This document shows positions 34,470 through 46,236 of a stretch of 64,000 nucleotides of DNA, one piece after another. The position numbers and the translations under genes were made by a program. Under the pieces are notes generated by a model, which saw nothing but the letters and a program-made list of their open reading frames with translations, was not told the origin of the DNA and made no database searches. This DNA comes from Lonicera japonica. Its lineage: Eukaryota; Streptophyta; Magnoliopsida; Dipsacales; Caprifoliaceae. The stretch covers positions 114,854,790-114,918,789 of the forward strand of contig CM038463.1 of NCBI GenBank assembly GCA_021464415.1. The letters are read 5' to 3'. The stretch's first letter is position 1. Every line of letters starts with the position of its first letter.

Positions 34470-35796
34470 TGGTAATGTTAGCACTCTTACAAAATTTTTG
34501 TTAATATTCTCACTCTTATTAACACTTCTATTTTTATATTTTTATCTTAATAACACTCCCATGTTATACGTATCACTCCCACCACTCTCACTTATTTTTG
34601 AGAATTAATCCCATACTTAATTAATTAATAACATTATTAAGTAATTAACTACGTAATAACATAAAACAAATTACCCCAAACTAACTCCAAAATTTCTCCA
34701 CCATCCTACCATCTTCTCAAATAAGCAAAATTACCATCTCTACTATCTTCTCTATCTAGCAACAAATTTTGGTAGCATCCAAACAACAAATAAAACCTCC
34801 ATTAATGCAAAATTCTAAGTTTGAGAAGAATTGTATGAACAAAACAAAACAAAACCTCCATTGATGCAAAACTCAAAATTTGAAAATAATGGTAGAAAAA
34901 AGAGAAACTTTGTAATAAATGAAGGAAAACAAGCAAAAAAGAGTTAATGAAAGAGAGACATACATGTTTTTATTTTCTTTTATTGTTTCTATGATTTTCA
35001 TAGCATACACATCAAATATATAAACAAAAAATAAAATTTTCTGTTTAAAACACAAAGAAGACTTACTCGGTTCTTCGTAACCGAGTTGCAGGCTTGTACA
35101 CTCGGCTGCTCTTAACCGAATATGAAATCCCATAATATGTCATGCTCTTGGGACCTTCATTTGGTTGAGAGCAGCCAAGTGTTGTTATATTATGCTCGGC
35201 TGTAAGCAGCCGAGTGACACTAATTACACTCGGTTGTTCTTAACCAAATGAAGGTCCCAAGAGCATTACATTTTATTGGATTTCATACTCGGTTGAGAGC
35301 AACCGAGTGTACAAGCCTGCAACTCGGTTACGGAAAACCAAATAAACCTTTTTCGTGCTTTAAACAGAAAATTGTGTTTTTTGTTTATATATATTGATGT
35401 GTATGCTATGAAAATCATATAAACAATAAAACAAAATAAAAACATGTATGTCTCTCTTTCATTAACTCTTTCTTGCTTGTTTTCCTTCCTTTATTACAAA
35501 GTTTCTCTTTTTTCTACTGTTATTTTCAAATTTTGAATTTTGCATCAATGGAAGTTTTGTTTTGTTTTGTTTATACCATTCTTCTTAAACTTAGAATTTT
35601 TGCATTAATGGAGGTTTTATTTGTTGTTTTGGTACTACCAAAATTTGTTGCTAGATAAATAAGAGATTATTATATAATTAGTAGGTTAATTAACTTTTAA
35701 GTTAAATTAAAACAAGTGGGGTGAAAATAACAATTGGAGCTCTTTTTTTAGTAAGAGTGTTACCAAATGATTGTGGGGGTGCCAACATCACCACCC
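34470..35796. mobile_element. long foldback (inverted-repeat) DNA transposon, copy A
   Basis: 1327 bp with arms of more than 500 bp pairing almost end to end: 'ccattaatgcaaaattctaa' on the left answers 'ttagaatttttgcattaatgg' type text on the right. The ends pair as TGGTAATGTTAGCAC against GTGCCAACATCACCACCC. An 11-bp direct repeat AAGGAAATAAG/AAGGAAATTAG (one mismatch) flanks it at 34459-34469 and 35797-35807, a length typical of Mutator-like elements. The centre (about 35066-35340) holds further nested palindromes built from ACTCGGTTG and CAACCGAGT. No transposase is present, so it is non-autonomous. Confidence 0.85.
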
Positions 35797-35993
35797 AAGG
35801 AAATTAGTAACTTATTTATAGTTTACCAAGTACCCACACTTTGCGTTTAAATAAATTGATTAATCAGGCTTGCATTTGTTATCTGTTGTTGCTCTTAAGA
35901 TAGGGAAATGTCAGCGAATGTCTTAAGAGTAGATGCTAATTATATTATAAATAGAATAATATTTGTATGAAAATATATACCTAATTAAATGTA

Positions 35994-36391
35994 GGGGAAT
36001 GATCTAAAGAAGACCATTTATTTGGTCTTTAAATGTGGACCAATCATTTTAAGGGAGTGAACGGATGAATTTTTTACAAAACTGGGTGAAGATGATCTCC
36101 ATGATTAGTAGATCATCTCTATCAAATTTTATCAAAAAATTCAACCGGAAAGTAGGTTAGCTAAACATCTTAAATTTTAACAGCAAAAAAAGTGCATATA
36201 TATATATATATCAATTTTTTAGTTAACTCTCTTCCCAATTGAATTTTTCAATGAAATTTGGTGGATGTGATCTACTACTAATCATGGAGATCATTTTCAA
36301 AAAGTTTCATCAAAAATTTATCCATTTACCCCCTCAAATTAATTGGTCCACATTTAAGGACAAAAAATTAGTCATCTTAATATCCTTCCCC
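35994..36391. mobile_element. palindromic MITE with 10-bp target duplication (Mutator-like type)
   Basis: 398 bp with inverted arms of about 170 bp: GGGGAATGATCTAAAGA on the left pairs imperfectly with ATATCCTTCCCC on the right, and the AAATGTGGACCAAT block occurs inverted. The flanks are a perfect 10-bp direct repeat ATTAAATGTA at 35984-35993 and 36392-36401. A (TA)n run lies near the centre. No open frame. Confidence 0.88.
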
Positions 36392-37006
36392 ATTAAATGT
36401 AAATGTAAATATAAATTGAGATTGAATTATTTTTATTTCAGAGAGTTTATTTCCATAAGAGGTTTTTTTTGTTTTTTTTTCTTTTCATAATATTCCAATA
36501 TGAGTTTTAGCAAAATTTTGAGCGAGTTTATTTCAATTTCAATAGGACAAACTTCATTAAAAGAAACGAAATACCAGTAAAATAAGTGTTTTGTCTTTAT
36601 TTTTTTTAAGCAGAAAAAGGAAGGCAGTAACCTACCCCTGAATTTTATTAATGAAATAAAAGTAATTACAATTAATCAAAACGTCTAAATCATCAACTGT
36701 ATTAAAATTCTTAAAGAAGCGTAACAAACATGAATTGGCTTACGCTACATGCATTTTTTTTTTTTTGTTATCGTTAAAAGTAATGATGCATGAAACAATT
36801 TATCTGACAAATATTCATTTGTTAAACCCACACAAAGACGACTTGTTTTTGAGAAAAAAAGAAAAAGAAAGGAACAACTCATAAAAATTCCAACCTTCAA
36901 CCAATACAAATAAAATTGATCAAATAAATTGACACATGTACCATTATTATACAATCAAACCCATCGTTTTGTGCATTATTGTTATTGTTTTGCTGGCCAA
37001 CCAAAG

Positions 37007-37014
37007 TATAAAAA
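37007..37014 (+). promoter_or_regulatory. TATA box of the S40-like gene
   Basis: TATAAAAA sits about 590 bases before the ATG at 37601, placing the start of transcription near 37040. The long leader that would follow contains an 18-base C run near 37340 and may contain an intron. Confidence 0.45.
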
Positions 37015-37600
37015 GCCCATCGGCCATGCCATATTTCTCTCCAGTGTTTCTTGCCTTTTTCTATCAGTTATTGCACCAATTTATTTATTATTCACATATA
37101 TATATTTTTTGGTTACAAATTTATTATTCATATATATAAACCCCTTGTTTCTGTCTCCTCCGAATACGTAATTTCCTTTGGAATTTGCAAGCCAGGTCAG
37201 ATTAGCTTCTTCTTCAAACTTCTTCTCTCAGTTTTACTAGTCACTGCTACTACTACTAGTCTGTTTCTTGTTTTTTGGGATCGTTACTTTACCACACTGA
37301 CCGACCCACTAACCCATTTGAGAAAAGCTTTGAAACTACCCCCCCCCCCCCCCCCCTGCTTCTTTTGTATATCTTATCTTCTTATATATTGTGCAAAGGA
37401 AGGAGACCCACCCAGATTCCTGATTCACTTACACCAGCTTTCCCCCTCTTGATTCCCTACAAAGAAATTTGATCAAGAAAACCTTCAGTTTTCCTCCCAA
37501 ACAAACAAAAATAAAAATTCCTCAACATTTCTCAGTTGTGTTCAAAATTGAAGCCATTTGAACGTACTTTGGGTTAATTTGTGAAGAAGGTTATTAAAGA

Positions 37601-38170
37601 ATGGAAGATTGGTACAGTGATGGATTAAGCAAGAAGAAGAAGAACAGGGGATTAGAGGATGAAGATTTACAAGAAGAACAAGTGTGGGATGTGCTGAAAC
37701 AGAGAGAAGATTCATCAACCCCAAAATGGGTGAGGAAAGGCAAAGGAAATGACCAACAACTTCCTCAATGGCGGTTGCCTGCTGCTCCAAAGGTGATCCC
37801 AAGGGCTAGTAGTAACAGTGACGGCAAGATTGTTAATTTAGCACATCATCATCTTCATCACCAATCATCAGCTCCTGTTAATATTCCTCAATGGTCAAAA
37901 AGTTACTACTCCTCAGAGAAGGGGCTGAGCCTGAGGGATGATGATTATGGTGATGGTAGTGAAAGTAATGATGGATATAATCATGATGTTGAATATGAAG
38001 ATGATCATGATGAGGGAATTGTCCCACCTCATGAATACATAGCAAGAAGAGTTGCCAGGAGTCAAATTGCTTCTTTCTCGATGTGCGAAGGTATTGGAAG
38101 GACACTTAAGGGAAGAGATCTCAGCAAATTGAGGAATGCCATTTTAACCAAAACTGGTTTTCTTGAATAA
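37601..38170 (+). CDS. senescence regulator S40-like protein (DUF584)
   Basis: A single exon of 189 aa. The N-terminus ([16 protein letters not shown]) is basic and could serve nuclear import. The middle is Ser/Pro/His-rich with an acidic Asp/Glu block, and the C-terminus carries the family signature PPHEYIARR...[20 protein letters not shown]...RNAIxxKTGF. S40 proteins are small plant nuclear proteins linked to leaf senescence and stress; their biochemical activity is not established. Length and intronless structure fit the family. The start is the first ATG of the frame and is followed at once by family-like residues. The nearest neighbours are transposon remnants, so the gene stands alone. 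Confidence 0.92.
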   Translation: MEDWYSDGLSKKKKNRGLEDEDLQEEQVWDVLKQREDSSTPKWVRKGKGNDQQLPQWRLPAAPKVIPRASSNSDGKIVNLAHHHLHHQSSAPVNIPQWSKSYYSSEKGLSLRDDDYGDGSESNDGYNHDVEYEDDHDEGIVPPHEYIARRVARSQIASFSMCEGIGRTLKGRDLSKLRNAILTKTGFLE

Positions 38171-38220
38171 CCCATCATCATCATCATTAAAAACTTCATG
38201 AATTATTATATATGTGGGAT

Positions 38221-38268
38221 CACCATCACCATCACCATCACCATCACCATCACCATCACCATCACCAT
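38221..38268 (+). repeat. (CACCAT)8 microsatellite in the S40-like 3' UTR
   Basis: Eight perfect hexamers starting 50 bases after the stop codon, likely transcribed and probably length-variable. Confidence 0.9.
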
Positions 38269-38329
38269 GCAGTGAGTCATCATCCATCTGTCACAGTCTT
38301 CATCCTTTACCATCTACAAGCTAGCTAGC

Positions 38330-41300
38330 CATGGGTCCATTCTCTTTTCTTTTTTCTTCCTTCTTAATTATTATGGTTGATTGCAAATATATAATATAGT
38401 AGTATATGTAAATTTTGTGATGTAATGGTGGTGGAGGTAGAATTAGAGCATTGTATCTATAGGTGGTCAAAGCTGCCTGCCCCTAGCTAGCTTCTAGAGG
38501 ATCGGAAGCTAGAGGGGATAAATCCATAATTAATAATTAAAACACTCTGCTGGCATATTATATGCATGCTATCAAATTTTATCTTTTAGATTTGAGTTTA
38601 ATGTGGATGGACTTAATTGGTGCATCTTTTAATAACTACCTTCTTAATCAGTGAGACTTTGAATATAAATGGAAGTTTCTTTATCATTGAAACGTAAGCT
38701 TAATTTTTACTCTTGGCGTGAGTTTGGAATAGATGTGAGGTGAGGATTCTCTGTCGGTTGGGAGTTTACATTACATTAGATATATATATATTAGAGACTA
38801 AATTTACTGGAGTAGTTTTTTTTTTCAGTTTTCACAACTAACTGTTGTTGAGTAGTTTTTTGGATATATATTAAACAGACCTCCTGATCGAGCCGAGCCA
38901 AGCCAAGCCCGGGCCCCCTGATTGTGGTGAACCTCTCATTCTATTCACGTCCCCTCATCTTCTAACATATTAGACCGAAAGAACCGTTTGATTTCACAAA
39001 TACTTCTACATAACTCACATGAGTGTAGGCGTAAGAGAATTGACGATTCACAAAAAAAAAAAAGAAGGAAAAAATGAAAATTTGGCTTCCTTTTGTTTTT
39101 TTTTAACAAATTCTAGTAAATTTAATTGGTTTGTTTTATTTCCCCATTCAAGTCAAATATCATGTATGCACGATTGTATTCTTAATCGACAATACTTATT
39201 GTGGGTGGCTAAAAATTTGAGCAAACCCACATGATGAAACTCTTAGCAAAATCAATGGAGTAATAGATGGAGATGGTGAAGGAGACGAGATTTTTTTTTG
39301 GTATGGTAGGTTCTCTCGGTAGCGCTTATGCTATTCCGGCAGTACATCATCCATTTGTGTGTGTGTTTGATTATATTAGTTCAAAGGCAATTGAAATGAG
39401 AATACAAGTTGCTACTTTCTCTCTCTAAAACAATTCCTCTAGCTTCATTTTCTCTCCTCTAGGATCTGGGAGGAGACCCCCTGATGGTTATCACTTATTC
39501 TACTTATATTCATAGAATTAGGGTTACATATCTTACATTAAGATTAAGGGTAAAAGATTAAAAAGGGCTTATTCTACCCCTTTACAAATTCTCTCATAGA
39601 GTTTGGGCTGACTCATGTCCAAGCCAATTATTATCTTCATAACTTTTATGCTCCCACTCTTTTATATACGTATATTGAAATATTTATTGTTAATGAAATG
39701 TTTTTCCTCATTTAAATTTTTGAAGAACTTAAAGATTTTTAAATTGTGTATTCTAAAATATAATTTATAAATTTAATTATTTTTAACAAAATATAGTATA
39801 TATTATCTGTTTATAATAACTACAAGTAAATGAATAATTTTATGATAACAAACTCGTGGTTGTTGCAGAAGTGATAATATTATGGGGCCTTTTGTTTTTA
39901 CCCCATAAAATTCAAATTGTTTTGTATTTAGCTCTTCTTGTTTTTAAAATTTAGTGATTAGTCTAAAGAAGTGGATAATTATGATTTTTATCATTCGTAA
40001 GCTATATTTTTATAAAAATAAATTTTGTATTTCCAATGATAACCTTAGACGACTTTTTTTTTATCCAAAACTATTAACCCTAGGGTTTCCAAAATTTAGA
40101 GAGTATTTTAAGGGATTTTTTTAACCTTTCTTTAATTCGAAATTGGGTTTAAACTAATTTTCTACATTTAAATTTGAATTTTATTTTTAATTATTATCCC
40201 TAAAATTTAGTTATTGCTAAAATTCAAACTTCAATTTGGTTTTTGATCAACTACATCTATTTCCTAGGGAAATTAGATATCTAGTAAACAATTATCTTAA
40301 AAAGAACAAGTTTAATAAATTTCTAATACATGGGAATCAATTACAAATAACTATAATAGAGATCAATAAAACAGGCATAGTTTTAGACATATTGGGTTTT
40401 TTTTTTTTTTTGTGTGACAATATTAGTCATATCGTCAAATATTAGAATTAAAAATTTCAGAGAATCAAAGACATATTAGAATTAAAATTTTGAAGAACCA
40501 AAGACATATATATATATATATATTAAATTTCCCACATGTTATAAGGCTTAAAATGCATATATATATATTGCCAAGAAAGAATACATAAAACTCACACATG
40601 CTGGCGATGAAATTGGCCGCACTAGATTTCCCCTCCGTAAAAGCAAAATTGAGGTACCCATATACATGTTGCTGGCAAATATTGAACTATATTACATATG
40701 AGTATAAAAAACGAAAACTAATATTAGAAATAGATATAAATACCTACAAAAACTAATATGTCTTTTTCAATATGCAGATATATTGAAAATATCATAATTT
40801 AGACATATTAATAATTAGATTAATATGTCGTTTGAAATTAGATTAGACTAATTTGCATGCATTTAGGGTGGCAGGCATATTATTTTGGGTTGAACTATTT
40901 TCGTTATAAAACGGTGGTGTAAAGTATAAAATTGGTGCAAAGCTACTTTGTTCGTATTGCTTACAATTTAAATAAGGTTGATTTTTGTATTCGAATATTC
41001 GATGAGGAATAAAATCATACCTTGTTAAATTTACGAATTATAGTGCTCAATTTTATAGTATAGTTTTAAGTAGTTGCTCGAGTATGTAAAACACAAATGT
41101 AATGATATGGCAGTGCAATACACCCAATTAAAAAGTTAAAATATTGAAAAGATCCAACATTGGGCAAAAAAATCAAAGGATAATTGTGTTAGAACTATTT
41201 TAAACATATCTCATGTCGATCAAAAAAGTTTAATTGTAGACAATTTCCACACAAAACACTTATCGATGATGATGATTACTCTAATGATCTCCAATTGTAT

Positions 41301-41436
41301 GGATGATAATCAAATCTCTTTGTAATAGTGAATGGGACAATAAAAGATCTCTTCATTGAATGTAGGATGAATCAAAAGTCTTTCTTAGTTGAATATAATT
41401 TTGTTATATTTTTGAAAAAAATAGTATTATATGGGA
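38330..41436 (+). other. gene-free AT-rich spacer
   Basis: No credible frame. 38884-38925 has a short GAGCC/AAGCC-rich patch. Around 39230-39640 the text (ggaggagacccc, attagggttacatatc, aaaagggcttattctacccc) is reminiscent of a decayed LTR, but no second copy, primer site or duplication is visible. (TA)n runs occur near 40505 and 40560. Confidence 0.4.
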
Positions 41437-41952
41437 CATGGGCGGTCCTACACTAGGGCAAATGGGGGCAATTGCCCCCAGTTGGCTTTTAATTTTTTTT
41501 AATAGATATAGGGTATTTTTTAAAAAAATAAAAATATAAGGATTTATGTGCATAAATTTATATTTGAGGGTACCTAAGTGTAATAACAACAAAATTATCA
41601 AACCCCACCCACTTGCCAGTTTCCACTGTTGAGATCAGATTTCATTTAATTATCAGACTTTTTTAGTTCCTTTGTTCCTTTCTTTCTTTCTTTCTTTCTT
41701 TTTGTTCTCTTCCTCTTCAATAATATTAATAAGAAGCACGTGCTATAATACTTTCAAAATATAAAATCTCGTAAAATTTTATTGTAATTTGTAAGTATTA
41801 AGTATTTTAAGACTTTTAATTGTATCAAGTATTATTATTAATGAGATTATGTTTGTGGTTAAATTTGTTCTCGGTTATTGATGTGTTTTAAATATATTTT
41901 TGTTTGTTTTGAATTTCGCCCCCAGTTGGTTAAATTTCTGGGTCCGCCACTG
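41437..41952. mobile_element. hAT-type non-autonomous element (MITE)
   Basis: 516 bp flanked by a perfect 8-bp direct repeat ATATGGGA at 41429-41436 and 41953-41960, the hAT duplication length. The imperfect terminal inverted repeats are CATGGGCGGTCC on the left and GGGTCCGCCACTG on the right. Subterminal GGGGGCAATTGCCCCC and CGCCCCCAGTTGG blocks are typical of this common plant family. No transposase frame. Confidence 0.85.
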
Positions 41953-42740
41953 ATATGGGATGCCTGAGAATCCTTAAAATATCTTATTCTATTTTTACAA
42001 AAAAAAAAAATTATTTTTTTTTTATCCTAAAGTCATGCTTTATCTCAAAAAAAATGTTGCCACGTTCTCTCCGAAATATATGCTAGCACTCTCACCTCTC
42101 TCTATATTGCTATCTTCCGTCCTCTACTCTATGTGACAAACTCTTTTAAATGTTGCTATCTTGTCTTCCTTGTATGTAAGAAACACTTTTAAATACCAAA
42201 AATCTCATTCACTATTACTTTAATTATATCCTTCCATCTATAAATTTAATTTGCTTAAAAACCAGTAAACATTTAACCAACGTGGAAGGGTATATTAGGG
42301 AAATTAGACATTGTATATACAATTTGTACCTTATATATTAATTTATATTTGTTGGGCTGTTTCCAAAATTATTGGGCTAAAACCTAAAGTTTGGGTGAAT
42401 CCCTAATTTTGCAAAAGAAAAGGGATCCGTCAGAAAGAGAATCCCTAATTTTGCAAAAGAAATGGGTTTCGTTAGAAAGAGCCCCCCAAAATGGGCTATT
42501 TACTAAAATGGTACCCATGGCAACTTTAAAATGGTAATGCACAACAAATTAAGGCTTAACAAAATTATAATGAAGTATGGCTTTCCTGTGATTTGAACGT
42601 TCCTATGCACGAACGCAAATAGAATCTTCTACATAATCATGTATATAAATTATATATAGAATAAATTATTATTTTTTATTAAAAAATAATAATAAACATC
42701 TTGGTGTTCCAAGGAAGGGGAGGATGATGGAGATGGGGCT

Positions 42741-43473
42741 AAGGGTGTTTTCCGTTTTGGTCGGGGTAGAAACTAAGTACCCCAAACCCAAACCAAATAT
42801 AAAAATTCGATTTCGGTTCAGTTCGGTTTTGGTTTCTAAATCTTTAAAATTCAAACTCGAATCAAACTTTTCGGTTCGGTTTTATTTGGTTTTGACATAT
42901 ATTTTTTTTTCCATTTTTTCTAAATTAATTTAACATAACAATGTAATTATAATAATAATGTAAGAATGGTTCATATTCAAATTAAAGTCATATTTTTTTA
43001 GAAGCAAGGAACAAACATATAGATACTATATTTTTTATTTAGTTATAATTTTATTTGTACATTTACAAGAATAAAACACATTATATAAAATGATGAAATA
43101 TCTTACCATCATGTATATGATAAAAAAATCTTAGCTTTGTGTAATTAATTCAATAATAAGGGCACACGTTAATGATTTTTTTTAAGATTATCACAATATG
43201 CAATTATTAAGGAATATATTCTTATAAAAAGCCATATTTTTTCGTATTATAATATAATTAACGTGTACCTTTAGAGTATATATTGATTTTTTTTCTTATA
43301 CATAATTCGGTTCGGTTCGGTTCGGTTTAGTTCGGTTTTGAACTAGCTTACCCCAAACCCGAACCAAATTTTTCGGTTTCAGTTCGATTTTCTCGTTTTC
43401 AGTTTTGATTTTTTTTCGGTTCGTAGTTTTTCGGATCGGTTCGGTCGATTTTCGGATTGGCATTAACACCTCT
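42741..43473. mobile_element. TTCGG-rich non-autonomous DNA transposon
   Basis: 733 bp ending AGGGTGTT on the left and AACACCTCT on the right, with subterminal tracts of TTCGGTTCGGTT-type repeats at both ends (about 42800-42895 and 43305-43455). It is flanked by AGATGGGGCT and AGATGGAGCT (42731-42740, 43474-43483), a 10-bp duplication with one mismatch. The interior is AT-rich and non-coding. Confidence 0.7.
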
Positions 43474-44097
43474 AGATGGAGCTCCAAGCTAGACATTCTC
43501 TATTAATACTTGCATCTTTTATCGCTCAAGTTTAAGTTTGAATGCAAAATTCTATATCACTTGAGAAATTACTTTAGAAAGAGAGAATAACTTTAAAAAA
43601 TATATATTCCAACAAGATTGTGTAGAAAATTGAGGTGGAAAATCCAGAAAAAAGTTGAAATATAAAATGGGAGAAGTTGAATATATAAAATAAAAAATAA
43701 ATAAAGTGGAGAGGGCTTGAACTTAAGATTATTATATATATATATATATATTTGTCTATGACATGAAGTGCTCGGGTTAACTTTCGCGAAGCTCCAAGTT
43801 AACCCTAGAACTTAAATGCAATAGTAATTAAGGTATTGGGCCACAACTTGTGGTATTAACAGAACACCTGTTTTTTAACTCATTTAAGCCTCTAACTTGG
43901 GATAGAGGAATTTAAATATGATGACTTGAGCCTTATTTTAACATCGATCCCTGTGCAGATGCTCAGCCTATACAACCTCTGGCCGGACTGGAACAAAGAT
44001 TGATATGATATAATGTTGATATCAAATTTTTTACTATAACCAAAAAAAATAAAAATAAAATCGACACAGAATGTAAGTTGTAAAGACAATAAAATTA

Positions 44098-45486
44098 GGG
44101 TGGTGATGTTGGCACTCCACAAATCTCTTGCTAACACTCTCACTCTTATTAACACTCCCACTTTTACACTTTTATCTTAATAATACTCCCATGTTATACC
44201 TACCACTCCCACCATTCCCATTTATTTTTAGGAACTAATCACATACTTAATTAATTAATAACATGATTAAGTAATTAACAACATAATAACATAAAACAAA
44301 TTACCCCAAACTAACCCCAAAATTTCTCCACCATCTCTACCACCTTCTCAAACAAGCAAAATTACCATCTCTACCATCTTCTCTATCTAGCAACAAATTT
44401 TGGTAGCACCAAAACAACAAATAAAACCTCCATTAATGCAAAACTCTAAGTTTGGGAAGAATGGTATAAACAAAACAAAACAAAACCTCCATTGATGCAA
44501 AACTCAAAATTTGAAAATAATAGTAGAAAAAAAAAAGAAACTTTGTAATAAATGAAGGAAAACAAGCAACAAAGAGTTAATGAAAGAGAGACATACATGT
44601 TTTTATTTTGTTTTATTGTTTATATGATTTTTATAGCATACACATCAAATATATAAACAAAAAACAAAATTTTCTGTTTAAAATACGAAGAAGGCTTACT
44701 CGGTTCTCCGTAATCGAGTTGCAAGCTTGTACACTCGGCTGCTCTCAACCGAGTATGAAATCCCATAAAATGCCATGCTCTCGGAACCTTCATTCGGTTG
44801 AGAGCAGCCGAGTGTTATTATATTATGCTCGGCTGTGAGCAGCCGAGTGACATTAATCACACTCGGTTGCTCTCAACCGAATGAAGGTCCCGAGAGCATT
44901 ACATTTTAAGGAATTTCATACTCAGTTGAGAGCAACCGAGTATATAAGCCTGCAACTCGGTTACGGAGAACCGAGTAAACCCTATTCGTGTTTCCTTTCA
45001 TTAATTTTTTCTTATTTGTTTTCCTTTCCTTATTTTAAAGTTTCTCACTTTTTTCTACCATTATTCTTAACTTTTGAGTTTTGCATTAATAGATGTTTTG
45101 TTTGTTGGTTTTCTTATTTTGTTCCGAAGTTTTCTTTTTTCCTTCCATTCTTTTCAAGCTTACCCTTTTGCATCAATGGTGGAGATCAAAGTTTTGTTGC
45201 CTATTTTGGTAGAAGAGAGGAATTTTGGAGGGAAATTAATTTGGGAATAAATGTTTGATTAACTTTGGAGGGAAATTAATTTGAGGATAAATGTTTGATT
45301 AACTTTGGAGGGAAATTCATTAACTTTTGTTTTAAATTAAAACAAGTGGGTGAAAAATTAGTATATGGTTAATTAACTTTTTTAGTTGATTAAATGAAGT
45401 GGGGTGAAAATAACAATTTATCTTTTTTTTTTAGTGTGAGTGTTGCCGATGAATATTGGGGGTGCCAACATCACTATCACTGCCCT
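44098..45486. mobile_element. long foldback DNA transposon, copy B
   Basis: Same family as 34470-35796. The left arm matches copy A nearly base for base (CTCTATCTAGCAACAAATTT and neighbouring blocks), and the ACTCGGTTG palindrome cluster recurs at about 44699-44985. The right arm lacks a block present in copy A (after about 44990), and three copies of a roughly 37-bp unit with GGAGGGAAATT occur at 45220-45320. The ends pair as GGTGATGTTGGCACTCC with GGGGGTGCCAACATCAC. Flanking duplication is unclear. Confidence 0.8.
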
Positions 45487-46236
45487 AAAACTAAAACACA
45501 AAACATGATTGCATTTCTAGGTCATATTGTTGCGTGGTATTCTTTCATCACATGATATGTATGTGATTTTTGTGTTGATTTATTATATTTATTTCATGTG
45601 ATGCAAGAATATGACCCAGAAACACAATGCTCGTAACTGAAATCAAATCAAGATGGATCCCAAATCCCAATCAATATATTTAGGTAGAATAACAACAATG
45701 AAACTAAAATTTTCAATTTCTAGACGGTAAAATATAAATTTGAAGTATACAATTTTAGACGAAATTAAACCCGTACCTGTATCAAATCACAATTAGAAAA
45801 TGCAGGTGAGTCAAGTTTTAATCTGGAGGCTCACTGGTCTTGAGTCTGAAGAAAGATGGAGTAGCCACGGCCATGCTTCAGTTCAGTTAAGGATCACATT
45901 CATTCATTTTCACCCTGTTCTTCACTTTATTAGCAACCTAGCTCCTTAATTACTACTGGTATTGATCCACTCACTTTTTCCCGTTTTGATATTCTCAGTT
46001 TCAATTATGACGAATTCCCATTGAATTTGAGTTGTAACCGAATTAGCTATTTATGAGAGGCCTACTAATTCAAAAGCCTACTAATTCGGACCATTAGTAG
46101 AGGCCAGAGGGGAGTCTGTGGTTCTTCTCCCTGCTTTCCTCCCTCCTCCGCACTGTTTATGCTTAATACTTACTCGATATGAAAAAATTAAAAATAACTA
46201 AATATAAAAATTAGGTAAAAAGAGAGAAAGGACAAA

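Noticed and set aside
36929..37472. Overlapping hydrophobic and Pro-rich frames before the S40-like gene
   Set aside because: AT-rich promoter/leader DNA and a C run; no family resemblance.
39230..39640. Solo LTR
   Set aside because: Text looks LTR-like but no termini, second copy or target duplication could be found.
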